From positions 62,001 to 126,000 of the forward strand of contig NZ_FQUN01000006.1 in NCBI RefSeq assembly GCF_900129005.1: a DNA stretch of 64,000 nt, written 5' to 3'. Within the stretch, counting starts at the first letter, position 1. The number at the start of each line of letters is the position of its first letter. Positions 10,401 through 18,943 of the stretch are shown here, piece after piece. Both the position numbers and the translations under genes were made by a program. The notes under the pieces were generated by a model, which saw nothing but the letters and a program-made list of their open reading frames with translations, was not told the DNA's origin and searched no databases. This DNA comes from Leeuwenhoekiella marinoflava DSM 3653 (GTDB lineage: Bacteria; Bacteroidota; Bacteroidia; Flavobacteriales; Flavobacteriaceae).

Positions 10401-11035
10401 TTGCATTTAGATCTGCAGGTTTGGATGAAAATGGTTCTGTTCAAGTTTTTAATCGTGACGGTGAGATAGTTGATTCAAATACAGCATTGACAGATATTGA
10501 AGATATGGTGTATGTAGGTACCAGAACACCTAAATACTATGGAAGCTTTAATACAACTTTAAATTATAAAAAAATCTCATTATACGTATTAGCTACTTAC
10601 AAACTAGGTTATAAATTATTTAAACCAAGCTTTACAAGTTATGTGACTAGATATGGTACATTTTCAGGTTACAGTTTAGATAAAGATGTAGCAGAAAGAT
10701 GGCGGGAGCCCGGTGATGAAGCCGGTACGAATGTACCCGGTGTGCAAGGTCTTAGTGGATATTCTTATACTCGATACTTATACGGTAATGATAATGTGAT
10801 TTCTGGAGATCACTTAAGATTAAGAGAGGTTTCTTTAAGCTATGACTTGTCTTCAGTTTTAGCAAATACTTTTATAAACGGAGCAAATTTGTCTTTTACT
10901 GCTCGTAATTTGGGTCTTATTTGGAAAGCAAATAGTGATGATATAGATCCTGATTTTTTACCCTACACAAGCGGAAATCAATTGCGAATACCCCCTACGG
11001 CAATGTATTCATTAGGTTTAAATATTAATTTTTAA
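7481..11035 (+). CDS. SusC/RagA-family TonB-dependent outer-membrane receptor with STN domain
   Basis: This 1184-residue outer-membrane transporter has a signal peptide (about 1-29), an STN signalling domain (about 35-105, FDIDLKDQTVEKAIAYIKSH), a carboxypeptidase-regulatory-like beta domain (about 120-205), a plug (about 215-345, including IRGQSTYQGNDAPLIVIDGA and ASASIYGARAANGVIVIDTK) and a 22-strand-type barrel ending in Phe (LGLNINF). The STN domain indicates that ligand binding is passed to FecR and the ECF sigma factor. The SusD partner starts ten bases downstream. The substrate is unknown; no glycoside hydrolase follows, and the downstream thioredoxin and hydrolase genes point instead to a peptide, redox or other small substrate (inferred). 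Confidence 0.93.
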   Translation: MKIKHLKMKASVILTLFCALQLFALKTTAQKFDIDLKDQTVEKAIAYIKSHSDYKFFYQEDLLKEDWKISVKANSADIFEVLEQLFEKLPVSYIIKKKQIILKPETDTIPSNTTGFIEEQQSVSGKIRDHSGVPIMGATVWIKNTRKGVSTNENGYYSLSANTSDTLVYNFLGFKQEERIVGNQSVIDIVLQPDVNNLDEVTIMMSTGYQKIAKERATGSFSVIDGEELQKVPVNNIMNQLEGRVAGLQIDILESDNTFVYSNQLGDTEGNTSYNFRIRGQSTYQGNDAPLIVIDGAPTELDIKAINSDDVEKITFLKDAASASIYGARAANGVIVIDTKHGSKGKTRINYSQNYTFSSKPSLSSLPLMNSTQVLDLEQELIDRGIVADPALATSLYNSTPISRGMEIMFEQERGNISEAERENQLNILRERNNYNQITQYLLQPSSSKTYNLSLSGGKGDYTYFTSASYAKEETQTKGNDGKRLTLTANQNFKLFDYAEVSTSLKGSFFDFNQNGIGLNPLSGSLTTFLPYNEIVDENGEGVGYDRAFYSGDITRFEAAGYLPWGYNYLDELQNSDKTIHEQNYSANIQVVLPITKGLSASGTYFIERSYKDNPNIYNQDTYYTRDLINQATFLDPTTNVLSRAIPLGSIYQKNKYIEGSQTTRGQLNYNAIFGKHAIDAIAGMEFRETRNQISGGTLFGYNEKTQTSIDLPATNYTSVYGYNSTLTYNNTNTNRRRRFLSYYGNAAYTYNNKYVFSGSIRLDDYNNFGVDKSYRRTPLWSTGFKWNSSKESFLKDVEIINNLSFRATYGFNGNISLTTFPFTNISIADIDFNLSQLPYAFVSAAANPALRWEKTGVLNFGIDFSILNNRLNGSIEYYQKNSKDLIQNFPVSEFYGLPNNTLTRNTATLKGRGIDLNLNGDWLRLKDFKINTALILSYNKNEVTDSRYESYSSYLNGTGSTPPIKGYGLNSLFAFRSAGLDENGSVQVFNRDGEIVDSNTALTDIEDMVYVGTRTPKYYGSFNTTLNYKKISLYVLATYKLGYKLFKPSFTSYVTRYGTFSGYSLDKDVAERWREPGDEAGTNVPGVQGLSGYSYTRYLYGNDNVISGDHLRLREVSLSYDLSSVLANTFINGANLSFTARNLGLIWKANSDDIDPDFLPYTSGNQLRIPPTAMYSLGLNINF

Positions 11036-11044
11036 TTAGAAACT

Positions 11045-12460
11045 ATGAAAAGAAATTATATATATATCGTATTGTCCTTAATTATAACAACTTTAACGAG
11101 TTGTGACGATTATGTAGATATAAAAACTGAAGGGATGCTGTTTCCTGAAGAAACAGAAAACTATAGGTTTTTACTCAATAACACCTCTATTTATGATAAA
11201 TCTTACAGTCTTGTAGATATTGCTTCAGATGATATAATTATTCGTGATGATCACGCAAATTATTTTGAAAATAATTATGGTACTTCAGCATATTACCGTC
11301 CTTATAAAGAGACTTACAAATTGGCAGATTCTATCTATTTCACAGGAGAACCTGATTATGAGATTAACACCATATACTCTGGATTGTATGCTGCTAATGT
11401 TGTAATTACCGAAGTATTAGATAGTAAAAATGGTACAGAAGAAGAAAAGGTAGCTTTACAAGGTGAGGCTTTAGTTCATCGCGCATACATTTTCTTTAGT
11501 CTTGTTAATATATTTGGAAAAGCATATGATGCAACAACAGCTACTACAGACTTGGGTATACCTATGCTTACAGAACCAACTGTAGATGCAGATATAACTC
11601 GTGCTACTGTTCAAGAGGTATATGATCAAATAATAAATGATCTTAATACAGCTATAATTTCGGGTTTACCTGCTACACGTACAGGAACCGAAGTGGGTTT
11701 TCCGTCTCAGGCCAGTGCTTATGCTCTTTTGGCTCGTACGTATTTGTATATGCATAATTATGAAGAAGCATTGATTAATGCTAATGCAGCACTTGAATTG
11801 CAAAATACACTACTTAACTTAGAGGATTACGAGAATACACCAGATTATAGCTGGCCCAGACGAATACAAAATCCAGAATTAATCTTGTCTAAAACCAGTA
11901 CCAATTCTTATGGATTTTCACCCACGTTATTATCATTAAGTGATGAGCTTTTAAATTTATTTGATCTTAACGACCTGAGATATCAGTTATACACACGCTC
12001 TAATAGTGATATGTCTTATAGCGCATTTACAGAAGGACGGTCTTTGTGTGTAGCTCTATTAACAGGCGAAGCTCGCAATGCAGGACCAACGGTGCCAGAA
12101 ATGCTGTTAATACAAGCTGAATGTATGGCACGTATGGGAGATATTTCAGGAGCAATGAACTCTGTAAATACATTAAGACAAGCACGCTTTAGAGCTGAAG
12201 AATATGTGGCATTAACTGCTACAAACAATGAAGATGCATTAGTAAAAGTTCTGGAAGAGCGTAGAAGAGAACTTATGGGTAAAGGAGGATTTAGATGGTT
12301 CGATTTAAAACGCTTAAATAAAGATAATCGTTTTGCAAAATCATTTAGTCACAGTTATCTAGATTATACTGTAACACTAGAGCCTGGCTCAGATCGTTAT
12401 CAATTCCCTTTTGCATCAAACTTATTTATAAATGCACCTAACTTAGAACAAAACCCTTAA
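11045..12460 (+). CDS. SusD/RagB-family surface lipoprotein
   Basis: This 471-residue lipoprotein has its signal at residues 1-20 (lipobox TLTSC) and should sit over the SusC pore as a substrate-capturing lid. TPR-like helices typical of the family appear in EEKVALQGEALVHRAYIFFS, QASAYALLARTYLYMHNYEE and VPEMLLIQAECMARMGDISG, and the C-terminal part has ALVKVLEERRRELMGKGGFR with WFDLKRLN. The length is usual for the family. It is translated with the SusC gene ten bases upstream and the thioredoxin-like gene four bases downstream. Confidence 0.92.
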   Translation: MKRNYIYIVLSLIITTLTSCDDYVDIKTEGMLFPEETENYRFLLNNTSIYDKSYSLVDIASDDIIIRDDHANYFENNYGTSAYYRPYKETYKLADSIYFTGEPDYEINTIYSGLYAANVVITEVLDSKNGTEEEKVALQGEALVHRAYIFFSLVNIFGKAYDATTATTDLGIPMLTEPTVDADITRATVQEVYDQIINDLNTAIISGLPATRTGTEVGFPSQASAYALLARTYLYMHNYEEALINANAALELQNTLLNLEDYENTPDYSWPRRIQNPELILSKTSTNSYGFSPTLLSLSDELLNLFDLNDLRYQLYTRSNSDMSYSAFTEGRSLCVALLTGEARNAGPTVPEMLLIQAECMARMGDISGAMNSVNTLRQARFRAEEYVALTATNNEDALVKVLEERRRELMGKGGFRWFDLKRLNKDNRFAKSFSHSYLDYTVTLEPGSDRYQFPFASNLFINAPNLEQNP

Positions 12461-12464
12461 AAAT

Positions 12465-14477
12465 ATGATTCATAATTTAAAATTTGGTATTATTAAAGTG
12501 ATGCTGCTTATTGTCGCATTATTTGCTTTTAGTAAACCTAGTCTTGCCCAAGAAGATTTAAAAGCTTTTACTGTCACCCCTAATCGTCCCAAAGGTGGTG
12601 ACCAAATAACAATAACCTATAATTCAACAGAGACACCACTTAAAAATCAGGATAGCCTAACTGGAATTTTTTACACGTATGCAGACTATAAATGGATTAT
12701 AGAAGATGTATCTCTTACAAAAATTGCTGATAACAAATGGGAAACAAAAGTTCAACTAAATCCCAAAGCAGCTTTAATTAACTTTACATTTAATAGTAAA
12801 GATGATACAGATTTAGGAGGTCTACCAACCTACAGTTGGATTATCAATGAAGCACCGGGTTCTTATTCAGGTTGGGGGCTTATGCGTAATCCTTCATTCA
12901 ATCAGGAGTTTCCACAAAAATTGGATTCCATTTCATTTATAGAGGATAAAGTATCATTGATGTGGATTAATAATGAGATTAGAAACAATCCATCAAGTAG
13001 AGCGCATGTTTTTTTTGAAGGCTTAAGTCTTAAAATGAAAACCACTGAAGCTGATCAAACTTCCCGCATTAAAGAAGAACTTAGATATATCTTAGACCTG
13101 CCACTAGATTTGGTACAGCAGTATGATGTGCAACGCTCTTTAGGTCTATTAGATCAAACAAATAATAAATCTTTCATTGATTCGGTAGAAACGGTATTAC
13201 TTTTTAAATACCCAAAAGGTGTTTTAGCGCGTGACAAAGAAATCAAGAAGCTTTATATGACGAGTGATGCAAATGAACGAATTGACGGATTTAAAGCCTT
13301 TCAGCAAAAATTTCCGCAGGAAAAATTTAGTAAAGTGAACACCGTAATTGGAGATTTATATTATGATAAATTATACAAAGCCGTTGCCTATACCTATATA
13401 GTAAGTAAGAAGGATTATGGTTTTGTATTTGATAATTTAAAAACCGCTCCATTCTCTGTAGTAATAGATTATGGCTGGCATCTTGTTTCTATACCAAATA
13501 ATAATGAGAGTATGTCACTAGATAGTTTAAATTTATTTGCGGGTAGGATTATACCTGAGATGGAGCGTAGAGAGCAAAATGTACCAAATAAATTTGTACA
13601 TATGTATTCTCCAAAACAATGGAAGGAAAGAGCCCTAAAGCAGTCTTATCGCGAATATCTTACTTATGCTAAGATTTTGGAAAAAGTTGGGGGTTATCAA
13701 AAAGAAGCACATTATTTAGAGAAAGTAAAGCCCTTTCTAGCTTATAACGATACCGATTTTAATGAGCTTTACGCACTGCAGTTAAAGCGTGAAGGTAACC
13801 ACCAGCAGGCTGTTGACTTTATTTTAGAATGTCTAAAGTTAAATAATACATCAGCCGCGATGCTTTCTATTTTAAAAGAAGATTTTATCAAAAAAGGAGG
13901 TAAGGAAACAGACTTTGAATCTTATGTTACTGGTCTAAAATCTACAGATAGCTTCGATAAACATAGGTCTGAATTAATTTCTGAGTTGATGAATGAGCCT
14001 ATTGAAGGTTTTGATTTAGAAAGTTCTTATGGTGGTTCTGTAAAACTTGCTGATCAAAAAGGTAAAATTGTGATTATTGATATGTGGGCAACCTGGTGTG
14101 CTCCTTGTAAAAAAGCAATGCCCGGTATGAAAATGGCAGTTGATAAGTATGCTGAAGATGCGAACGTGAAATTTTATTTTCTAGATACCCAGGAATACAT
14201 AAAAGATTATAAGGCACAGACTGCTGCATTTATAAAAGAGAAAGGCTACCCGTTTGAAATTCTTTACGATGCCGAAAACTCAGAAACAGGAAAACTGGAT
14301 GATACCTATGCCAAATATGCAAAAGCATTTGAATTTTCTGGAATTCCTCAAAAAATGATTATTGATCAAAAGGGAAATTTAAGATGGAGGTCTACTGGTT
14401 ATATGGGCAGTCCCAGCGAACTGGCTGATGAAATTTCTATAATCATAGAGTTTTTAAAAGCTGAAACAAAATCATAA
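12465..14477 (+). CDS. Exported TlpA-like thioredoxin-domain protein
   Basis: This 670-residue protein has a signal peptide (about 1-28, ending SLAQ). A beta-rich N-terminal region (about 30-130) and a helical middle lead to a C-terminal redoxin/TlpA domain (about 515-670). The domain includes the active-site sequence IDMWATWCAPCKKAMPGM (W544-CAPC-548) and the cis-Pro loop FSGIPQKMIIDQKGNLRWRS. It should act as a periplasmic thiol-disulfide reductase. The gene overlaps the next by one base (TAATG), so translation is coupled, and a DsbD-type electron donor for such proteins is encoded downstream. Long N-terminal extensions before TlpA domains are common in Bacteroidota and do not reveal the substrate. 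Confidence 0.85.
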   Translation: MIHNLKFGIIKVMLLIVALFAFSKPSLAQEDLKAFTVTPNRPKGGDQITITYNSTETPLKNQDSLTGIFYTYADYKWIIEDVSLTKIADNKWETKVQLNPKAALINFTFNSKDDTDLGGLPTYSWIINEAPGSYSGWGLMRNPSFNQEFPQKLDSISFIEDKVSLMWINNEIRNNPSSRAHVFFEGLSLKMKTTEADQTSRIKEELRYILDLPLDLVQQYDVQRSLGLLDQTNNKSFIDSVETVLLFKYPKGVLARDKEIKKLYMTSDANERIDGFKAFQQKFPQEKFSKVNTVIGDLYYDKLYKAVAYTYIVSKKDYGFVFDNLKTAPFSVVIDYGWHLVSIPNNNESMSLDSLNLFAGRIIPEMERREQNVPNKFVHMYSPKQWKERALKQSYREYLTYAKILEKVGGYQKEAHYLEKVKPFLAYNDTDFNELYALQLKREGNHQQAVDFILECLKLNNTSAAMLSILKEDFIKKGGKETDFESYVTGLKSTDSFDKHRSELISELMNEPIEGFDLESSYGGSVKLADQKGKIVIIDMWATWCAPCKKAMPGMKMAVDKYAEDANVKFYFLDTQEYIKDYKAQTAAFIKEKGYPFEILYDAENSETGKLDDTYAKYAKAFEFSGIPQKMIIDQKGNLRWRSTGYMGSPSELADEISIIIEFLKAETKS

Positions 14478-15880
14478 TGATTTCTTTAAAATCCCTTTTT
14501 ATAGCAGTTCTTTTATTGAGTTGTACACATCTTGTAAATGCTCAGGAGTATTGGCAAGGTCAGTACAACTCTAAGAGGCTTTTATTGTCAAAAACAGTAA
14601 ATACAACTATGCAGGATTCTCTGCATTTGAGTAGCCCTGAGAATATGTACGATTCAATGCCGCTTGCACAAGACATAGTTGGTGATAGTTTAGTCTTAAC
14701 AAATGAAACCTTTGGGAAAATCTTAAAATTAAATGAATTGTATGGCGACTCTATACGTGTTCGCTTTACTGATTATGGTAATACGTATAACATAAAATTC
14801 AGAAGAGTAACTGGTCTACAACCTCTAATGTTTCCACAACATCCTAAAGGAGATTTACCCTATTCAATTAAGGAAATCGAATTTAAGGGGGAGAAAACAA
14901 AACTAACTTATGGAGGCACTTTAGTTATACCTAAAGAAACTAAAAACTATCCATTAGCATTCTTATTAAATGGTACGGGGCAGCAGGATCGTAATTATAC
15001 TTATTCTGGACATCAGTTTTTTACTGTACTAGCCGATGCTCTGGCAAGATCAGGCATAGCGTCTTTTAGAATGGATGATCGTGGAATAGGAGGTACCACA
15101 GGTGATTTTCAACAAGCAACCATCGAAGATTTTGTGATGGACTTAGAAGATGCAAAAACGCACCTCAAAGATCAAAAATATATTGATGCTGAATATATGG
15201 GGATTATAGGTCATAGCGAAGGTGGAGTTGTTGCTTCTATAGCTTCTGCAAAAGATAAAGACTTGAAATTTATGGTAAGTCTTTCTGGAGTAGGTGTTAA
15301 CGGCTTAAAAATTCTTGATCTGCAAAATACAGCTATTTTAAAAGCGTATCAAATTCCCGATACCACTGTTGTACACCAAATGGATTTATTCAATAACTTA
15401 TTTAAAACAGTTTATACTAATCAAAATCCAGATAGTTTAGAAGCTGAACTGAATACAACTGTAAAAACATGGATGCACGGTAAAAATCAGGAATTATTAA
15501 AGGCTGTTCAATTAGCTGATGGAAGAGATCAAAATCTGGTTTATAGGTTTTATAGCAATGCAAAATCGGATGCTTACCAGTATATGCTACACTACGAGCC
15601 TCAAGATTTTTTACCTGATATAAAGATTCCTGTCCTTGCAATTAACGGTGGATCAGATATTCTGGTACCTGCAGAAGAAAATCTTGCAGGCTTTAAAAAG
15701 TACTTAACGAACTCTTCTGATTTTTCTTTCAAGATTTATCCAGGCCTTAATCATATGTATCAGCATTGTACTACGTGTACTTCAGAAGAAATAAAAACTC
15801 TTGATGAGGTATTTGCTCCTGAAGTTTTAAACGATATCTCCAAATGGATTATTAATAACTATAATAATCATAAGGAGTAA
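14477..15880 (+). CDS. Secreted alpha/beta hydrolase (peptidase S9-like/BAAT-like)
   Basis: The 467 residues begin with a signal peptide (about 1-22, LLSCTHLVNA before QEYW). An N-terminal beta domain (to about residue 125) precedes an alpha/beta-hydrolase domain. The oxyanion region is LAFLLNGTGQQDRNY, the nucleophile elbow is IIGHSEGGVVAS with Ser247, an acidic residue lies in LAINGGSDILVPAEENLAGF, and the His is in GLNHMYQHC. It probably cleaves an ester or peptide bond in the periplasm. The start overlaps the stop of the thioredoxin-like gene. The exact specificity cannot be read from the sequence; family members include dienelactone-hydrolase-like and prolyl-oligopeptidase-like enzymes. 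Confidence 0.82.
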   Translation: MISLKSLFIAVLLLSCTHLVNAQEYWQGQYNSKRLLLSKTVNTTMQDSLHLSSPENMYDSMPLAQDIVGDSLVLTNETFGKILKLNELYGDSIRVRFTDYGNTYNIKFRRVTGLQPLMFPQHPKGDLPYSIKEIEFKGEKTKLTYGGTLVIPKETKNYPLAFLLNGTGQQDRNYTYSGHQFFTVLADALARSGIASFRMDDRGIGGTTGDFQQATIEDFVMDLEDAKTHLKDQKYIDAEYMGIIGHSEGGVVASIASAKDKDLKFMVSLSGVGVNGLKILDLQNTAILKAYQIPDTTVVHQMDLFNNLFKTVYTNQNPDSLEAELNTTVKTWMHGKNQELLKAVQLADGRDQNLVYRFYSNAKSDAYQYMLHYEPQDFLPDIKIPVLAINGGSDILVPAEENLAGFKKYLTNSSDFSFKIYPGLNHMYQHCTTCTSEEIKTLDEVFAPEVLNDISKWIINNYNNHKE

Positions 15881-15890
15881 CCCGAATTAA

Positions 15891-15952
15891 ATATGGAAAA
15901 GATAAAGGGGAAACAATAGCATCCCTAAATTTTAATACCCCCCTTTCCATAT
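15891..15952 (+). other. Long hairpin between hydrolase and dsbD-type genes
   Basis: ATATGGAAA (15891-15899) pairs with TTTCCATAT (15944-15952), and an inner GGGG/CCCC pair can extend the structure. Only the AT-rich TGTATAATTATT follows, so this could be a weak terminator or an mRNA-processing structure separating the SusCD operon from the DsbD gene. Confidence 0.45.
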
Positions 15953-15989
15953 TGTATAATTATTCTCTGTATTTCAAAATATTTTATTG

Positions 15990-18113
15990 ATGAAAGTATT
16001 TATCACAAGCCTATTTTTCCTAATAGTATCGGTAGTTCAAGGTCAAATATATGACCCTGTATCATTTCAATCTTCTGTGAATAAAATTGATGATACTCAT
16101 TATGAACTACTTATTAAATCTATTATAGAGCCCGGATGGCATATTTATTCTCAAGAGGTACCAGCAGGAGGCCCGGTACCTACAAGCTTCAGCTTTAGCA
16201 ATAAAGAAAAATACACCTTAAAAGGACCGGTCTCTGAGCCGGAAGGGCATACGGTAGATGATCCTGTTTTTGAAATGCGTATTAAATATTTTTCAGACGC
16301 AGCTACTTTTAAACAAGTCATAGAGCGAAAAACGAAAGATGCTTTCACTATAAAAGCATCAATTGATTTTATGGTTTGTAATGATCAAAGCTGTTTGCCT
16401 CCTGCGACAAAGGATGTTATTTTTAATATAGAAGCAGGATTGGCAGTTATAGAAAAAAAAGTTAAGGAAGAAAGTAAACAGGAGGTAGTTGCTACGAGCA
16501 ATTCAGGTCCTCAGGATGAATTGGATACAGATAGTATTGAAAATACAGAACAGGAGGAAGTCGAAGATGCAACAGGGTTAAATAACTCCAACGATACAGT
16601 AGCAAAGGATAAAGACAGCAGTATTGTAGTCGAAAAAATAATTCCAGAATCTGCCAATAGTCATGACGAAGTGAAAGAAAAAACTACAGATTCCCGCAAT
16701 CTTTGGTCAATATTTATTCTGAGTTTTTTGGGTGGTTTTGCAGCCTTACTTACACCGTGTGTATTCCCAATGATACCAATGACGGTAAGCTTTTTTACCA
16801 AGCAAAGTAAAAGCCGTGCTTCAGGTATCAAGAATGCTATACTATATGGGGTGTTTATTATCGTTATTTATGTGATTTTAGGTTCCGTTGTAACCGGGAT
16901 TTTTGGTGCAGATGCGCTTAACGCTTTGTCGACTAACGTTTGGTTCAACCTGATCTTTTTTGCTTTGCTTATTGTTTTTGCATTTTCATTTTTGGGTGCT
17001 TTTGAGATTATGCTTCCCAATTCTTGGGCTAACAAAATAGATTCTCAGGCTGACCGTGGTGGTTTTATAGGTATTTTCTTTATGGCCCTTGCGCTTGCTA
17101 TCGTTTCGTTTTCGTGTACCGGGCCTATTGTAGGGACGTTGCTTGTAGAGGCAGCATCAACAGGAGGAATTGCACCTATTATAGGTATGCTTGGTTTTTC
17201 CTCAGCAATAGCTTTACCATTTGCTTTATTTGCTGCATTTCCCGGTTGGTTAAATTCATTGCCTCGTTCTGGAGGGTGGCTCAATACTGTAAAAGTTGTT
17301 TTAGGCTTTTTAGAACTGGCTTTAGCTTTTAAGTTTTTGAGTAATGCAGATTTAGTTTTGCAGTTACACTTATTAGAGCGCGAGACCTTTCTAGCCATTT
17401 GGATTTCCGTTTTTGGAGGTTTAGCCTTGTATTTATTTGGAAAGATAACCTTACCACATGATAGTCCGTTGCCACATATTTCAGTTGGTAGATTGAGTCT
17501 GGGTTTATTTACTTTAGCTTTTGTAGTGTATCTGATTCCCGGCCTTTGGGGAGCACCTTTACAATGGATTAGTGGTTTTCCGCCACCCTCAAACTATAGT
17601 GAATCACCTTATGGTGTAGGGAATACTAAAGGTGGAACCGGTGCACCTATAAAACTTCCTGATCACGCAGAACTGGGGCCTCTGGACCTGATTACGTTTA
17701 AAGATTATGAGAAAGGAATGGCTTATGCTAAAAGGCAGAATAAACCGGTGATGCTTGACTTTACAGGGTATGCTTGTGTTAATTGCCGTAAAATGGAAGA
17801 ACGTGTATGGCCCGAACCTAAAATCTTTGAAATTCTTCAGAATGATCTAGTGTTGATATCGCTATACGTTGACGATAAAAAAGATCTCCCTGAAAGTGAA
17901 CAATATATTTCAGAAACTACCGGAAAGAAGATCGAAACAATAGGGAATAAGTGGAGTGATTTTCAGATTAAACATTATAAAGCAAATGCACAGCCTTATT
18001 ATGTATTAATTGACAACGAAGGAGAAAATCTAAACAAGCCTACTGCTTATGATCCTAATATAGAGTCATATTTGAGTTGGTTGAAAGAAGGAATAGCTAA
18101 TTATAGCAATTAA
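15990..18113 (+). CDS. dsbD: DsbD-family thiol:disulfide interchange protein
   Basis: The protein is about 707 residues from the ATG at 15990; a TTG one codon earlier is a poorer start. It has a signal peptide, then an N-terminal periplasmic DsbD-alpha-like domain (about 25-150) with the Cys pair in MVCNDQSCLPP. An acidic low-complexity linker (about 155-230) leads to a membrane domain with the Cys-containing helices LLTPCVFPMIPMTVSFF and FSCTGPIVGTLL. The C-terminal thioredoxin-like domain has the motif DFTGYACVNCRKMEERVWPE (CVNC). The protein carries electrons from cytoplasmic thioredoxin across the inner membrane to periplasmic thiol proteins; the TlpA-like protein two genes upstream is a likely client (inferred). 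Confidence 0.92.
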   Translation: MKVFITSLFFLIVSVVQGQIYDPVSFQSSVNKIDDTHYELLIKSIIEPGWHIYSQEVPAGGPVPTSFSFSNKEKYTLKGPVSEPEGHTVDDPVFEMRIKYFSDAATFKQVIERKTKDAFTIKASIDFMVCNDQSCLPPATKDVIFNIEAGLAVIEKKVKEESKQEVVATSNSGPQDELDTDSIENTEQEEVEDATGLNNSNDTVAKDKDSSIVVEKIIPESANSHDEVKEKTTDSRNLWSIFILSFLGGFAALLTPCVFPMIPMTVSFFTKQSKSRASGIKNAILYGVFIIVIYVILGSVVTGIFGADALNALSTNVWFNLIFFALLIVFAFSFLGAFEIMLPNSWANKIDSQADRGGFIGIFFMALALAIVSFSCTGPIVGTLLVEAASTGGIAPIIGMLGFSSAIALPFALFAAFPGWLNSLPRSGGWLNTVKVVLGFLELALAFKFLSNADLVLQLHLLERETFLAIWISVFGGLALYLFGKITLPHDSPLPHISVGRLSLGLFTLAFVVYLIPGLWGAPLQWISGFPPPSNYSESPYGVGNTKGGTGAPIKLPDHAELGPLDLITFKDYEKGMAYAKRQNKPVMLDFTGYACVNCRKMEERVWPEPKIFEILQNDLVLISLYVDDKKDLPESEQYISETTGKKIETIGNKWSDFQIKHYKANAQPYYVLIDNEGENLNKPTAYDPNIESYLSWLKEGIANYSN

Positions 18114-18200
18114 GACTTAGTGAAAAAATCAACTTATTATAAGTATTTATTTGAATAAGCCCTCCATAATTATAATTGGTATTGATTTTCACAAGAAGGA

Positions 18201-18226
18201 GGCTGCCTGAAAAGGCAGTCTTTTTT
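18201..18226 (+). terminator. Rho-independent terminator after dsbD
   Basis: GGCTGCCT (18201-18208) pairs with AGGCAGTC (18213-18220, one G-T pair) around a GAAA tetraloop, followed directly by TTTTTT. It ends the plus-strand operon. Confidence 0.85.
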
Positions 18227-18282
18227 ATTGGATTATTTTGCATTTTTTTAGTAATATCATGCTTATGAAGCTAAAGTTGTAT

Positions 18283-18866
18283 TTAAGACCTATGACCAGT
18301 CACGGTTAAGTCTTTTACTGCATCGTATGGTTTTAACCAAACATCATTTTTATCCCAAAATCATGTTTATTAAATAGTTCATCTTTGATCGCAGCTCTGT
18401 TTGTAATTTGATTATCATTATCTAATGCTATTCCTAATTTAAGAGCTACCTCCTTCAATTATTTAAAAAGACGATAAGAAGAACCTATCATGTTTTATTT
18501 TACAGGGGTTTCTTTGGTCTCAAAAATAATATCATCAAATTCCTGCGGAATATAAAATTCTTCACAATCTGAATGAGTAAGCAGGTGGCTATACATACTT
18601 GAAGATTCATTTTCAAGGATGCTGTCATCAGCAGGATTGGCTTCTGAGTCAAATACTTCTGGTGTCCACTCATCATGAACCAAGTTGTAGGCGAAAAAAC
18701 GTCTTAAATAATGAATGTTACCATAAAGAATACCATCTAATATCAAAGATTCTTTATCCTCACCTTCCGGCTCTTGGTGAGCTTCTAAACTATTTTCGAT
18801 CAGTAACTTATTAATTGATTCAAATTATGCTTTATGATCTTCATAACCAATCAGGTTCTGTTCCTT
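18283..18866 (-). pseudogene. Decayed small gene with three in-frame stops and a frameshift
   Basis: One minus-strand frame reads coherently from 18866 down to 18358 despite TAA codons at 18825-18827, 18495-18497 and 18459-18461. It encodes FESINKLLIENSLEAHQEPE, then GNIHYLRRFFAYNLVHDEWT, YIPQEFDDIIFETKETPVK, and after a stop MIGSSYRLFK, another stop, then LKEVALKLGIALDNDNQITN and RAAIKDELFNKHDF. The frame then needs one extra T in the T4 run at 18357-18360 to continue as WDKNDVWLKPYDAVKDLTVT and GHRS, ending at 18283. An upstream fragment in another frame (AEIKGTEPDWL) may be its N-terminal part. The family is not recognised. It resembles small immunity-type proteins in size and neighbourhood only. 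The uninterrupted piece 18495-18746 is not a gene by itself. Confidence 0.75.
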
Positions 18867-18943
18867 TTATTTCAGCTAAAAACCTCCTTGATATGTATTA
18901 CTCTATAATTTTTATATTAAATATTTAAGTGACGTTTTCTTTG

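Noticed and set aside
18495-18746. 83-codon frame as an independent gene
   Set aside because: It starts at TTG and the same frame continues as protein-like sequence through stop codons on both sides, so it is a fragment of a decayed gene.
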